The notes under the pieces were generated by a model, which saw only the letters and a program-made list of their open reading frames with translations, did not search any database and was not told the origin of the DNA. A program made the position numbers and the translations under genes. A DNA stretch of 64,000 nucleotides from an uncultured Ectothiorhodospiraceae bacterium (GTDB lineage Bacteria; Pseudomonadota; Gammaproteobacteria; Nevskiales; Oceanococcaceae): the NCBI GenBank assembly GCA_937141935.1, contig CAKZQS010000029.1, forward strand, positions 55,374 to 119,373, given 5' to 3'. Shown in pieces: positions 24,365-35,778 of the stretch; position 1 is the first letter of the stretch, and each line of letters begins with the position of its first letter.

Positions 24365-26596
24365 TCAGGTGCGCAAGTCGAAGCGGTCGAGGCGCATGAC
24401 CTTGACCCAGGCATCCACGAAGTCCGCGACGAATTCCTCGTCGCCATCGTCGGAGGCATAGACCTCCGCCACGGCGCGCAGCTCGGAGTTCGAGCCGAAG
24501 ACCAGGTCCACCGGCGTCGCCGTCCAGCGGCGCTCGCCGCTGACGCGGTCAAAACCTTCGTAAATGCCGGCGGTGTCGCTCTTGCGCCAGGCCGTATCCA
24601 TGCTCAGCAGGTTCACGTAGAAGTCGTTGCTCAGCGTGCCGGGGCGGCTGGTCAGGATGCCGTGCGGGCTGCCGCCGGCATTCGCGCCCAGCGCGCGCAG
24701 GCCCCCGACCAGCGCCGTCATCTCCGGCACCGTCAGCGTCAGCATGTCCGCGCGGTCCACCAGCGCGCGGGTCGGCGGCAGCAGCGAGGCCTCGCTGTAG
24801 TAGTTGCGAAAGCCGTCGGCGCGGGGCTCGAGCACAGCGAAGGAGACCACGTCGGTCTGCTCGGCCGTGGCGTCCACGCGGCCGGGCTCGACCGGCACGC
24901 TGACGCTGTAGCCGGCCCGCTCGGCCGCCTGCTCGATGGCCGCGGCGCCGCCGATGACGATCATGTCGGCCAGCGAGACTTCGCTGCGGCGGAACAGCCC
25001 GCCCTCATTGAAGTCCGCGCGGATCTGCTGCAGCGTGCCCAGCACGCGGGCGACCTCGGCCGGGTCGTTCACGGCCCAGTCCTTCTGCGGGGCCAGCGCC
25101 AGCCGCGCGCCGTTCGCGCCGCCGCGCATGTCGGTGCCGCGGTAGCTGGCCGCGGCGGCCCAGGCGGTGCGTACCAGGGCGTCGACCGGCAGGCCCGACT
25201 CGCGCACGCGGCTCTTCAGGCGGTTCACGTCGCGCTGCGAGATGCGGCTGTCGGCCGGCTCGGGCAGCGGGTCCTGCCACAGCAGCTTTTCGGCCGGCAC
25301 CGAGTCGCCCAGGTAGCGCGCCTGCGGGCCCATGTCGCGGTGGGTCAGCTTGAACCAGGCGCGGGCAAAGGCATCCTCGAAGGCCTTGGGGTCTTCCAGG
25401 AAGCGTTGCGAGACCTTGCGGTAGGCCGGGTCGTGCTTCAGCGCCAGGTCCGAGGTCAGCATGATCGGCGTGCCGCGCTTGCCCTCGATGTGGGCATCCG
25501 CCACCGAGCCGTCCAGCGCGCCGTCCTTGGCTACCCACTGGATAGCGCCGGCCGGGCTGCGGGTCTGCACCCATTCGTGGTTGAAGAGGTTGCTGAGGTA
25601 CAGGTGCGTCCAGCGCGTGGGGGCCTGCGTCCAGGCGCCCTCCAGGCCGCTGGTCACCGTGTCGGCACCCGACCCGCTGCCGCAGCGGTTCTTCCAGCCC
25701 AGACCCTGCGCCTCGGTGCCGGCCGCCGCCGGCTCGACGTCCACGCAGTCGTCCGGCTTGTGCGCGCCGTGCACCTTGCCAAAGGTGTGGCCGCCGGCGA
25801 TCAGGGCCACGGTTTCCTCGTCGTTCATGGCCATGCGGCCAAAGCTCTGGCGGATCTGCTGCGCAGAGGCCAGCGGGTCCGGCACGCCGGCCGGGCCTTC
25901 GGGGTTCACATAGATCAGGCCCATTTGCGTGGCGCCCACCCCTTCGCGCAAATTGCCCTTCGCGTCGTGACGGTCACGGCCCAGCATCTGCGTCTCCGGG
26001 CCCCAGTTCACCAGCTCGGGCTCCCAGTCATCGCTGCGCCCACCGGCAAAGCCGAAGGTCTTGAAGCCCATGTCCTCCATGGCCACGGTGCCGGCCAGCA
26101 CCATCAAATCGGCCCAGGAGATCTGCCGGCCATACTTTTGCTTCAGCGGCCACAACAGGCGCCGGGCCTTGTCCAGGTTGGCGTTGTCCGGCCAGCTGTT
26201 CAGCGGGTCAAAGCGCATCTGCCCACCACCCGCGCCGCCGCGGCCGTCAAAGGTGCGGTAGGTGCCGGCGCTGTGCCAGGCCATGCGGATGAACAGCGGC
26301 CCGTAGTGGCCCCAGTCGGCCGGCCACCAGTCCTGCGAGGTGGTCATGACCTCGCGCAGGTCCGCCTTCAGCGCGGCCAGGTCGAGCTGGGCGAACTCGG
26401 CCGCGTAGTCAAAGTCCTCGCCATAGGGGTTGGAGGCGCGGTCGTGGTCCCGCAGCGGCCCCAGGTCGAGCTGCTCGGGCCACCAGAAACTGTTCGGGCG
26501 CACCGTGTCGCCGGCCGTGGCCGGCGCGGTGACAGCGCCCAGCGCGAGGGCGGCGGCCAGCGCCGCGGCCACCGACGTGTGTCGTGAGTTCAACAT
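24365..26596 (-). CDS. katG: Exported catalase-peroxidase KatG
   Basis: A 743-residue bifunctional haem enzyme removing hydrogen peroxide. From the ATG at 26596 (ribosome site AGGAGGATTCC) it begins with a signal peptide, [20 protein letters not shown], so it is probably periplasmic like E. coli O157 KatP rather than cytoplasmic. Distal Arg104, Trp107 and His108 (RMAWH), proximal His270 ([10 protein letters not shown]), and the Trp107-Tyr229-Met255 cross-link set ([18 protein letters not shown]) all fall at the same numbers as in the mycobacterial enzyme. The C-terminal duplicate domain is complete. The gene is alone and flanked by two copies of a 0.66-kb non-coding repeat. Confidence 0.95.
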   Translation of the reverse strand: MLNSRHTSVAAALAAALALGAVTAPATAGDTVRPNSFWWPEQLDLGPLRDHDRASNPYGEDFDYAAEFAQLDLAALKADLREVMTTSQDWWPADWGHYGPLFIRMAWHSAGTYRTFDGRGGAGGGQMRFDPLNSWPDNANLDKARRLLWPLKQKYGRQISWADLMVLAGTVAMEDMGFKTFGFAGGRSDDWEPELVNWGPETQMLGRDRHDAKGNLREGVGATQMGLIYVNPEGPAGVPDPLASAQQIRQSFGRMAMNDEETVALIAGGHTFGKVHGAHKPDDCVDVEPAAAGTEAQGLGWKNRCGSGSGADTVTSGLEGAWTQAPTRWTHLYLSNLFNHEWVQTRSPAGAIQWVAKDGALDGSVADAHIEGKRGTPIMLTSDLALKHDPAYRKVSQRFLEDPKAFEDAFARAWFKLTHRDMGPQARYLGDSVPAEKLLWQDPLPEPADSRISQRDVNRLKSRVRESGLPVDALVRTAWAAAASYRGTDMRGGANGARLALAPQKDWAVNDPAEVARVLGTLQQIRADFNEGGLFRRSEVSLADMIVIGGAAAIEQAAERAGYSVSVPVEPGRVDATAEQTDVVSFAVLEPRADGFRNYYSEASLLPPTRALVDRADMLTLTVPEMTALVGGLRALGANAGGSPHGILTSRPGTLSNDFYVNLLSMDTAWRKSDTAGIYEGFDRVSGERRWTATPVDLVFGSNSELRAVAEVYASDDGDEEFVADFVDAWVKVMRLDRFDLRT

Positions 26597-26759
26597 GGGG
26601 GAATCCTCCTGCGTGTGCTGCGGTGTCGGGCGTGGGCGCTGTCGCCAAGCGCAGACGCCACGAAACTCAGCATCCCCCCGAGTCTTAGCCATGGCCAATA
26701 GAACTTTTCAGTTCAATTGATAGCTTTTCGTTTTGATTGCGTTTGGGCGAAGGCGGGGG

Positions 26760-27426
26760 GAACCACAGATTTCGCAGATTGCACAGATTTTTTGTGTGTC
26801 GGCGAGGGGCGCGAGGTGGGGGTGGGCGCCAGCGAAGGGGGCGGTGGTGCGGGGGCAGGGTGGGGGAATATGGCCACCGATTTACGCGGATTTACTCAGA
26901 TTGGTTTTTTGGGTGTGGCGGTGGTGGTTGCTGGTCGGGCTGGGTGCCAGCGAAAGGGCTGGTGGCGTGGAGGCTGGAGGGGGCAAATCATCCGCAGATT
27001 TACGCAGATCTATGGGATTTTTTTGGCGGTGGGGCCCGGCCCGAAGCTCCGCGCCAGCGAACGGCCGCGGCGCTTCGCCGGCTTGCTATCAGGCAGGCGG
27101 GTGGCACGGCGCCGGGCCGAAGCACCGAGGTCAGAACGCCCGTCGCGAGCCACCCCAAAAAATCTGTGAAATCTGTGAAATCTGTGGTTCCAAAACCCAC
27201 CGCGTCCACCTCGCGCCACCGGCCAATTCCTTGGCACCCAAGATCGAGCCCGCGCCCCTCGCCGACGGGCTCACAAAAATCCGCGTAAATCCGCGTAAAT
27301 CTGTGGCTCAGCCAGCCAAGCCTCGTGCTGAGTCTTCTTCGTTGGCAGCCGGGCCCACCCCGCGCCCCACGCCGACACACCCAAACGCAATCTGCGCAAA
27401 TCCCCCAAATCTGCGGATGATTTCCT
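26760..27426. repeat. Composite intergenic repeat, right copy
   Basis: This matches the left copy at 23597-24255 module for module in the same orientation, with scattered substitutions and small indels. Shared long blocks include GTCAGAACGCCCGTCG and CCGGCCAATTCCTTGGCACC. Three rightward cores (about 26765, 26877, 26990) are followed by three leftward ones (about 27157, 27278, 27387). The pair forms a direct long repeat around katG. No gene was found in it. Confidence 0.8.
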
Positions 27427-27538
27427 CTTCCTTCCCACGCCCACCGCCAATCCGCTGTCACCTCCATCCAACCCCGCACCCCCCGCCGACACCCCAAAAA
27501 CAATCGGCGTAAATCCGCGTAAATCTGTGGCCAATAAA
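27427..27538. repeat. Seventh repeat module, right side only
   Basis: An extra leftward module continues the right array, with spacer CCCCGCCGACACCCC and core CGGCGTAAATCCGCGTAAATC. It has no counterpart in the left copy, so arrays of this family appear to grow or shrink by whole modules of about 110 bp. Confidence 0.65.
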
Positions 27539-27555
27539 CCCAACAAGCGCGCATA

Positions 27556-27585
27556 AAAAAGCCCCGGACACTGCCGGGGCTTTTT
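27556..27585. terminator. Bidirectional terminator
   Basis: The stem AAAAAGCCCCGG/CCGGGGCTTTTT with a six-base loop has A- and T-runs on both sides, so it can end transcription from either direction. It lies 18 bp past the stop of the leftward reductase gene, which it terminates. Confidence 0.9.
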
Positions 27586-27603
27586 GCGGAGCGGGTCGGC
27601 CGA

Positions 27604-28968
27604 TCAGGCGCCGACGAGGCTCTGGCCGCAGACGCGGATCACGTTGCCGCTGATGCCCGAGGCGCCGGGCGTCGACAGGAAGGTGATCAGCTCGGCCACG
27701 TCGCCGGGCTCGCCGCCCTGCGACAGCGAGCACAGCCGACGGCCGGCTTCGCGGATCATGAAGGGCATGGCGGCCGTCATGCGGGTTTCGATGAAGCCCG
27801 GGGCCACGGCGTTGATGCAGATGCCCTTGCCCGCCACCTCGTTCGCGCGGCCGGCCACATAGCCGATCAGGCCGGCCTTGGTGGCACCGTAGTTGGTCTG
27901 GCCCATGTTGCCGGCGATGCCGCCGATCGAGCTCAGGCAGACGATGCGGCCGTGGTCCTTGATGGCGTCGTTTTCCAGCAGCGCCTCGTCCACGGCCAGG
28001 ATCGCGGCCAGGTTGATGTTCTGGACCAGATCCCAGTTCTGCTCCTTCATGTTCGCCAGCGTCTTGTCGCGAGTCACGCCGGCGTTGTGCACCACGATGT
28101 CCACGCCGCCATGCGTGTCCTTGAAGTGCGAGACCAGCTTTTGCGGCGTGGCCGGGTCGGTGATGTCCATGGCCAGCGCGGTGCCGCCGATCTTCTGCGC
28201 GGTGGCGTTCAGCGTCTCGGCATCCTGCGGGATGTCCAGCACCACGACGTGGGCGCCTTCGGCCGCCAGGCGGGCGGCGGTGGCGGCGCCAATGCCGCGG
28301 GCGCCACCGGTCACCAGCGCCACCTTGCCTTCCAGCACCTGCGTGGTGGGGATCTTGGTGGCGGCCTTGACCTCGGTGGTCACGCGCACGGCCTGGCCGT
28401 CAACGTAGGTCGAGTGGTCCGACAGGAAGAACCGCAGCGGGCCGTCCAGGCGCTTCTCGGCGCCCTGCTCGACGTAGAGCAGGTTCACGGTGCTGCCCTT
28501 CTTGCCGACTTCCTTGGCCAGCGAGCGGGTGAAGCCCTCGACGGCGCGGGCGGCGGTGCGCGCGGCCACGGTGCTTTGCAGCTCGGGCACGGCGGCCAGC
28601 ACCACCACGCGGCCGTTGGCCTTCAGGCGGCGGATCACCGGGTGGAAGAAGTCATACAGCGCGCGGATGTCGGCGGCGCCGGCGAAACCGGTGGCGTCGA
28701 ACACGAAGCGGTCAAAGCTGGCGCCTTCGACCAGCGTGGCCGGCGTCGACTGGTCCACGGTGGCGCCCATGCCCTTCAGCGTGGCCAGCGCGGCCTTGGC
28801 GGCGTAGCCCTTGGCGGCGGCGCCCAGCAGCACGGTCTTGCCCGACAGCGGCTCGGCCTCGTAGGCGCCACTGGCGCGGGCCAGCGAGGGCGGCGTGGGC
28901 AGGCCGATGTTCTTGATGATGGCGCGGGCCGTCGGGTTTTCGGCCAGCTTGACGAGATAGTCGCTCAT
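27604..28968 (-). CDS. High-molecular-weight 3-oxoacyl-ACP reductase (FabG4 type)
   Basis: A 454-residue protein with two Rossmann units. The N-terminal ~210 residues are a degenerate, flavodoxin-like SDR lacking the full nucleotide motif. The C-terminal unit is a normal SDR with VALVTGGARGIG, HNAGVTRD, the catalytic Ser-Tyr-Lys set in LSSIGGIAGN..TNYGATKAG and VAPGFIETRM. This length and plan define HMwFabG, which reduces 3-oxoacyl-CoA/ACP of longer chains with NADH. It lies downstream of two acyl-CoA dehydrogenase genes on the same strand, which fits a beta-oxidation or chain-remodelling role. Confidence 0.92.
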   Translation of the reverse strand: MSDYLVKLAENPTARAIIKNIGLPTPPSLARASGAYEAEPLSGKTVLLGAAAKGYAAKAALATLKGMGATVDQSTPATLVEGASFDRFVFDATGFAGAADIRALYDFFHPVIRRLKANGRVVVLAAVPELQSTVAARTAARAVEGFTRSLAKEVGKKGSTVNLLYVEQGAEKRLDGPLRFFLSDHSTYVDGQAVRVTTEVKAATKIPTTQVLEGKVALVTGGARGIGAATAARLAAEGAHVVVLDIPQDAETLNATAQKIGGTALAMDITDPATPQKLVSHFKDTHGGVDIVVHNAGVTRDKTLANMKEQNWDLVQNINLAAILAVDEALLENDAIKDHGRIVCLSSIGGIAGNMGQTNYGATKAGLIGYVAGRANEVAGKGICINAVAPGFIETRMTAAMPFMIREAGRRLCSLSQGGEPGDVAELITFLSTPGASGISGNVIRVCGQSLVGA

Positions 28969-29023
28969 GGTTGGTTGCGTCCCCTGCTACGGGCGCTTGC
29001 GCCCGGCGTGTCCGGAAATAAAC

Positions 29024-29054
29024 GGGGCCCGTCCGCCAGGCGGCACGGGCCCAT
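29024..29054 (-). terminator. Strong intergenic hairpin, possible terminator
   Basis: The stem GGGCCCGT-CCGCC / GGCGG-ACGGGCCC is nearly perfect, but no clear T-run follows on either strand. It separates the dehydrogenase pair from the downstream reductase, so it could end, attenuate or protect that transcript. Confidence 0.5.
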
Positions 29055-29098
29055 AGCGCCGGGCAGCATACCCGGCGATGTTGCAGTGCGTCAAACGG

Positions 29099-30310
29099 CT
29101 ATTTGAGCTGGCTCGAGGTCAGCCCCAGCACCCGCCGCGCCACGATCAGCAGCTGGATCTGCTGGGTGCCCTCGAAGATATCCAGGATCTTCGAATCGCG
29201 GGCCCACTTCTCCAGCAGCTCGTCCTCGCCATAGCCCAGCGCCCCGCACAGCTCGGCGCAGCGCAGCGTGATGCGGGTGCCGATGCGGCCGGCCTTGGCC
29301 TTGGCCATCGAGGCCTGCAGCGAGTTGGGCTGGCCGTTGTCGGCCATCCACGCGGCCCGCAGCGTCAGCAGCCGTGCGGCCTCCCATTCGGCCTCCAGCG
29401 CGGTCAGCTCGGCGGCGGCGGCGGTCTGCCGCCAGCGGTCGGTGCTGTAGCCGGTCTCGATGCCGGCCTCGGCCAGCAGCTCGCGGCTGCGCTCCAACGC
29501 GGCGCGGGACACGCCCACGGCCATCGCGGCCACCAGCGGGCGGGTGTTGTCGAAGGTCTGCATCACGCCGCCAAAGCCCTTCGAGGTGTCGATCTCGGGG
29601 CTGCCCAGCAGGTTGGCGGCCGGCACGCGGCAGTCGCTGAAGCGGATGGTGGCGGTATCCGAGGCGCGGATGCCCATCTTGTGGTCCAGCCGCACCAGGT
29701 CCATGCCCGGCGTGCCCTTGGGTACCACGAAGGACTTGATCGCCGGCCGGCCCACCTTCAGGTCCAGCGAGGCCCACACCACCACGTGGTCGCAGCGACC
29801 GCCGGCGGTGATGTAGATCTTCTCGCCGTTAATCACATAGTCGTCGCCATCGCGCGTGGCCGTGGTCTTGATGGCGGCCGAGTCCGAGCCGGCGCCCGGC
29901 TCGGTGATGGCCATGCCGGCCCAGCAGCCGGCAAAGCGCTGCTTTTGCTCCTCGTTGGCCACGGCCACGATGGCGGCATTGCCCAGGCCCTGCCGCGGCA
30001 GCGACAGCGCCAGGCCCACATCGCCCCAGCACAGCTCGGTGAAGGCCAGCACGATGTTCATGTTGCTGCCGTTGCGCACGCCCTCGGCGTCGCCATCGGC
30101 CGAGCGGCTCACGCCGCCCACGCCGGCCCCGGCCTGGCTGTTGCCGGCGTTCAGGCCGTCGAGCAGCGCGGCCAGCATGTCCAGCTCCTTGGGGTAGGCA
30201 TGCTCGGCCCGGTCGTACTTGCGCGAAATGGGCCGGAAGATCTCGGCCGCGACCTGGTGGGCCTGGTTCACCAGGGGCCTGAACTTGCGCGGTTCTTCAA
30301 GGCGGATCAT
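29099..30310 (-). CDS. Acyl-CoA dehydrogenase
   Basis: A 403-residue flavoprotein of the acyl-CoA dehydrogenase family, started at the ATG of MIRLEEPRKFRP, which overlaps the stop of the next dehydrogenase (ATGA). The central FAD/substrate block AITEPGAGSDSAAIKTTATRDGD and KIYITAGG is clear. So are the C-terminal FDNTRPLVAAMAVGVSRAALE and FEGTQQIQLLIVARRVLG. The usual catalytic Glu would lie in IFEGTQQ. It introduces the first double bond of beta-oxidation or a related pathway and passes electrons to ETF. It works with, and is coupled to, the second dehydrogenase. Confidence 0.9.
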   Translation of the reverse strand: MIRLEEPRKFRPLVNQAHQVAAEIFRPISRKYDRAEHAYPKELDMLAALLDGLNAGNSQAGAGVGGVSRSADGDAEGVRNGSNMNIVLAFTELCWGDVGLALSLPRQGLGNAAIVAVANEEQKQRFAGCWAGMAITEPGAGSDSAAIKTTATRDGDDYVINGEKIYITAGGRCDHVVVWASLDLKVGRPAIKSFVVPKGTPGMDLVRLDHKMGIRASDTATIRFSDCRVPAANLLGSPEIDTSKGFGGVMQTFDNTRPLVAAMAVGVSRAALERSRELLAEAGIETGYSTDRWRQTAAAAELTALEAEWEAARLLTLRAAWMADNGQPNSLQASMAKAKAGRIGTRITLRCAELCGALGYGEDELLEKWARDSKILDIFEGTQQIQLLIVARRVLGLTSSQLK

Positions 30311-31623
30311 GCCAGCAGCCCCCCTTCCATGATGCCCAGCGCGCGCAGGTCGCGGTACCAGCGCTCCACCGGGTATTCGGTCACAAAGCCATGGCCGCCC
30401 AGCATCTGTACGCCGTCGCTGCCCAGCTGCATCGCATGCTCGGCGCAATAGCGGTGGGCCAGCACGGCCTCGCGGTGGAATTCCAGCCCGGCGTCGTGGC
30501 GGGCCAGCGCGCGCCAGGTCATCAGCCGCATGGCGTCGACCTCGATGGCCATGTCGGCCACGGTAAAGGCCACGCCCTGGCGGTAGGCAATGGGTTCGCC
30601 GAAGGCCTGGCGCTCGGTGACGTAGGGCCCCACCAGGTCCAGCACGGCCTGGGCACAGCCCACGGCCAGGCTGCACCAGGCCAGCCGCGCCAGGTCGATG
30701 GCCTGGGCGTAGCTGTCGGCATCGCCCAGCACGGCGTCGTCGCCCAGTACCACGCCGTGCAGTTGCACCCGGCCCAGGCTGGCGGCGCGCAGGCCCATGC
30801 CCGGCTCGGGGGTTTGCAGCACGCGCTCGTCGCGGGTTTCCACCAGCAGCAGGCGCGGGCCCAGGCCCTCGCAGTCGGCGCCCACGATCAGCAAATCGGC
30901 GAAGGGGCCCAGCGGCACCAGCGCCTTTTCGCCGGTCACGATCCAGTTGTTGCCCTGGCGCTCGGCGCGGCAGCCCGGGTGGGCGGCGTCGAAGGCCGCC
31001 GCCGGCTCCAGCAGGGCCAGCGCGGCATCGGGCGGGGTGTCCTCGGCGAAGGCGCGCAGGTAGCGGTCCTGCTGGGCGGCATCGCCCCAGCAGGCCAGCG
31101 CATGGGCCACGCCCACCGGCGCCAGCAGGGCGCAGGCCTGGCCGGGGTCGCCCCAGCCCAGTTGCTCGGCCACCAGGCCGCTGGTCACGGCGCTGCGCTC
31201 GGCGCCGGCCCCGCCCAGCGCCTCGGGCACGGCCATCATGGCCAGGCCCAGTTCATGCGCCGCGCTCCACACGTCCTTGCTGGGTTCGGCGTGGGCCTCG
31301 GCGTCGTGGGCGGCCGGCCGCAGCACCTCCTCGGCAAAGCGCCGGGCGGCCTCCTGCATCATCGCCTGTTCATCGCTGGGCGTCAGGTCGAAGAGGTCGC
31401 CGCCGTCGCCGGCGCGCTCCATGCGCTCGGGCCGCAGCCGCTGGCTGACCGACTTGAAGCGCCGGCGGGCCATGGAGGCCGCGCCAAAGCTGGCCTTGCT
31501 GGCCTGGTACAGCGCCTTTTCGGCCGGCTTGCGCAGGCCCAGCTTGTCCACCACCTCCGAACCGGCAAAGCGGTTCAGCAGCGACAGGCCCACGCCCTGA
31601 ATGTCACGTTTGCGCTCGTCCAC
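30307..31623 (-). CDS. Acyl-CoA dehydrogenase-like protein, divergent
   Basis: A 438-residue second member of the family. The N-terminus has an extra ~75 basic residues before the fold begins at DLTPSDEQAMMQEAARRFAEEVLRP. The middle has WIVTGEKALVPLGPFADLLIV, where the usual T-E-P-x-A-G-S-D FAD loop is replaced by LLEPAAAFDAAHP. The C-terminal GSDGVQMLGGHGFVTEYPVERWYRD matches the family. Paired dehydrogenases of this kind often form heteromers acting on bulky side chains such as steroids; that is possible here but unproven. The stop overlaps the next gene by 4 nt. Confidence 0.85.
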   Translation of the reverse strand: MDERKRDIQGVGLSLLNRFAGSEVVDKLGLRKPAEKALYQASKASFGAASMARRRFKSVSQRLRPERMERAGDGGDLFDLTPSDEQAMMQEAARRFAEEVLRPAAHDAEAHAEPSKDVWSAAHELGLAMMAVPEALGGAGAERSAVTSGLVAEQLGWGDPGQACALLAPVGVAHALACWGDAAQQDRYLRAFAEDTPPDAALALLEPAAAFDAAHPGCRAERQGNNWIVTGEKALVPLGPFADLLIVGADCEGLGPRLLLVETRDERVLQTPEPGMGLRAASLGRVQLHGVVLGDDAVLGDADSYAQAIDLARLAWCSLAVGCAQAVLDLVGPYVTERQAFGEPIAYRQGVAFTVADMAIEVDAMRLMTWRALARHDAGLEFHREAVLAHRYCAEHAMQLGSDGVQMLGGHGFVTEYPVERWYRDLRALGIMEGGLLA

Positions 31624-31794
31624 GGCGCAACTCCCGGTGTCCTGAGGGTTGCGCCGATTGTGACAGCAAACGATGTCAGCTTGGCAACCGCGCCGGTACG
31701 GCCCGGCATCGTGGGCTCGCCGCGGCGCAAGCCCGGGTTTTTGCGGGGTTTTTTGCGGCGGTTTGGGCGCGGGCGGGGCCCGCCGGGCGTGGGC

Positions 31795-32652
31795 TCAGTC
31801 GACGGCCAAGGCCCGCGCCACAAAGCCCGGCTGCGCCAGCGCGCCGGCCAGCGTGCCGGCGTTGAAATAGCGGCTGTCGGCCTCCATCGCCGCCACCCGC
31901 GCCGCCACCGGCTCGGGCAGCGGGCCGCGCTTGGCGGCCAGCGTGGCGCTCCACCAGCCCGAGGGGTAGACCGGCTGCGGGAAGTGCAGCAGCGCCGTTT
32001 CGGCGAAACCCTCGGCCTTCAGCGAGCCGTGCACCTGGCGGATCAGGTCCAGGTGCAGCAGCGGCGATTCGGTTTGCTGCACCAGCATGCCGTCCGGCGC
32101 CAGCGCGCGGACGCACTGCTGGTAAAAGGCGCGGTTGAACAGCCCCTCGGCCGGGCCCACCGGGTCGGTGGAGTCGATGATGATCAGGTCCAGCGAGCTG
32201 TCGGCGGCGTTCTGCACGTGGGCGATGCCGTCGTCGAAGAGCAGCGTGGCGCGCGGGTCGTCGTTGCGCTCGCACAGCTCGGGGAAATAGTGCTCGGCCA
32301 GGCGCGTCACGCGCTCGTCGATCTCGACCTGCGTCACCTGCTCCACGATGTCGTGGCGCAGCACCTCGCGCAGCGTGCCGCAGTCGCCGCCGCCGATGAT
32401 CAGCACGCGCGTGGGCCGTGGGTGCAGGCACAGCGCCGGGTGCGTCAGCATCTCGTGGTACAGGAAGTTGTCGCGGTCGGTCAGCATCACCGCGCCATCA
32501 ATCACCATCAGCCGGCCAAAGGTGTCGGTCTGGTAGATGTCGATGTGCTGGAAGTCGCTGCGCTCGCTGTGCAGCTTTTCGCCCAGGCGCAGGCCAAAGG
32601 CCGTGCCCGCGGGCTCGAATTTCTCCAGGAACCAGTCCTGCTCGGTGGCCAT
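31795..32652 (-). CDS. speE: Spermidine synthase
   Basis: A 285-residue aminopropyltransferase that moves the propylamine group from decarboxylated SAM to putrescine. The N-terminal beta-domain ends YQTDTFGRLMVIDGAVMLTDRDNFLYHEML, followed by the SAM fold IIGGGDCGTLREVL (residues 86-98) and IIIDSTDPVGPAEGLF, which holds the catalytic Asp. It lies close to speA, with acylphosphatase between them, so both ends of polyamine synthesis from arginine are here. An agmatine-to-putrescine enzyme is not in the window. Confidence 0.95.
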   Translation of the reverse strand: MATEQDWFLEKFEPAGTAFGLRLGEKLHSERSDFQHIDIYQTDTFGRLMVIDGAVMLTDRDNFLYHEMLTHPALCLHPRPTRVLIIGGGDCGTLREVLRHDIVEQVTQVEIDERVTRLAEHYFPELCERNDDPRATLLFDDGIAHVQNAADSSLDLIIIDSTDPVGPAEGLFNRAFYQQCVRALAPDGMLVQQTESPLLHLDLIRQVHGSLKAEGFAETALLHFPQPVYPSGWWSATLAAKRGPLPEPVAARVAAMEADSRYFNAGTLAGALAQPGFVARALAVD

Positions 32653-32721
32653 GATCGTCGGTGTGCTAACGGGGCCTGCGATTATGCAGCGCGGCGGCGC
32701 GGCGGGGGCAAACGCGCCGGG

Positions 32722-33015
32722 CTAGACCTCGCCGGCCTGCGCCGTCTTGCGCTGGCCAAAGCCCGGCGTGCCGGGCGCGCGGGCCGGCAGGCGCTCGACC
32801 TTGCGCACCTTCGCCCGCGGCGGGCCCTGGCGCAGCCACTCGGCAAATTGCGCCAGCGCGGCCTCGTCGCCGGCGGCCAGGGCCTCCACCCGGCCGTCGT
32901 CCAGGTTGCGCACCCAGCCGTCCAGCCCCAGTTCCCGGGCCTTGTCGACGGTGCTGGCGCGGTAAAACACGCCCTGCACGCGGCCGCTGATCAGGTATCG
33001 ATAGGCGCTGGACAT
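32722..33015 (-). CDS. acyP: Acylphosphatase
   Basis: A 97-residue protein with the phosphate-binding loop GRVQGVFYRAST (Arg and the following loop), then GLDGWVRNLDDGRVEALAAGDE with the catalytic Asn of the family. It hydrolyses carboxyl-phosphate bonds in small metabolites. The C-terminal ~15 residues are extra. It stands upstream of speE on the same strand and divergent from speA. Confidence 0.93.
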   Translation of the reverse strand: MSSAYRYLISGRVQGVFYRASTVDKARELGLDGWVRNLDDGRVEALAAGDEAALAQFAEWLRQGPPRAKVRKVERLPARAPGTPGFGQRKTAQAGEV

Positions 33016-33090
33016 GGGGCAAGACTAGTCCTTGCACGGCCGCAGGTCACGGCTGCTATACCATCGCGTTTTGTCCACCCCAAACCGGCC

Positions 33091-34962
<1,872 letters not shown>

Positions 34963-35019
34963 GGCGTGGGCGGCCACGCCCGGGCCACGCCCGGGCCACC
35001 CGAGGCCGGCCCGGCGCCG

Positions 35020-35778
35020 CTAGCCGTGCTTGGCCTCGTGGCGCGCCAGTGTTTTGCGCACGCGCCCCAACGCCTGTTCGATGCGCGGCCCCAGCGGGCC
35101 GGCATCGGCCAGCATGTGGGTGTGCGCCGCGCACAGATGCCGCGCCTGGCCCCAGTCGCGAATCAGGCCTTGGGCCCAGTCGCGAAAGTCCTGCGCGGCC
35201 CCGGCCCGCCGCTGCAGCGTGGGCGCCAGCGTGGGGTGGAAGGCCACGCGCGTGCCCAGCGCCTTCAGCGGCCCGGGCAGGCGCATCACCATCAGTGTGT
35301 CGTCCACATGCAGCGCGCCCGATGCGCGGTGGTAGGCCAGCACCGAGGCGAAGTGCAGATTGGGGTTGGCGGACACGAAGTCCACCCCGGCCGGCACGCT
35401 GAAGGCCAGATCGTCGGCATAGCGCGCATGCAGCTCCGCGCTTTCGGTCAGCTCGGCCTCCCAGGGCAGGTCGGCAAAGCGCTCCACATGCCGCCGCGTG
35501 CCGTAGAGCTTGGCCTGGGGGAAGGCCTGGTGCGCCGCCTGCACATGCACGGTGTGGAAGGGGTGCAGGTTCAGGATGGCCTCGATGTCCGCGCCGTTGC
35601 CGGTGGCGGCGCGCACCGCGGCCAGCGTGGGCGCGTCGAGGGCCAGCGAATCCAGCAGCACAAAGCGCCCGCTGGCCAGCCGCAGCAGCGAGGCCTGGGT
35701 GCCGATATCCAGCAGCCCGCCCAGCTTGAAGCTGCCGCGGATATTCCAATAATCCGCGCTCAGCTTGAGGATGCGCAT
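35020..35778 (-). CDS. Metallo-beta-lactamase-fold-like protein, degenerate
   Basis: A 252-residue soluble protein whose ATG overlaps the stop of the dehydrogenase upstream (TGATG). FVLLDSLALD and IEAILNLHPFHTVHVQAAHQAFP occupy the places of the MBL core strands and metal loop. The usual H-x-H-x-D-H is replaced by H-P-F-H-T-V-H. HVDDTLMVMRLPG and CAAHTHMLAD could supply other ligands. It may be a DUF4336-like member or an altered hydrolase. The tight coupling says it works with the acyl-ACP-reductase-like dehydrogenase. Confidence 0.65.
   Translation of the reverse strand: MRILKLSADYWNIRGSFKLGGLLDIGTQASLLRLASGRFVLLDSLALDAPTLAAVRAATGNGADIEAILNLHPFHTVHVQAAHQAFPQAKLYGTRRHVERFADLPWEAELTESAELHARYADDLAFSVPAGVDFVSANPNLHFASVLAYHRASGALHVDDTLMVMRLPGPLKALGTRVAFHPTLAPTLQRRAGAAQDFRDWAQGLIRDWGQARHLCAAHTHMLADAGPLGPRIEQALGRVRKTLARHEAKHG

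Noticed and set aside
23597..27538. CRISPR array, because of repeated GATTTACGC-type units
   Set aside because: Units are short and unequal, spacers resemble each other rather than being unique, orientation flips mid-array, and no cas gene is near.
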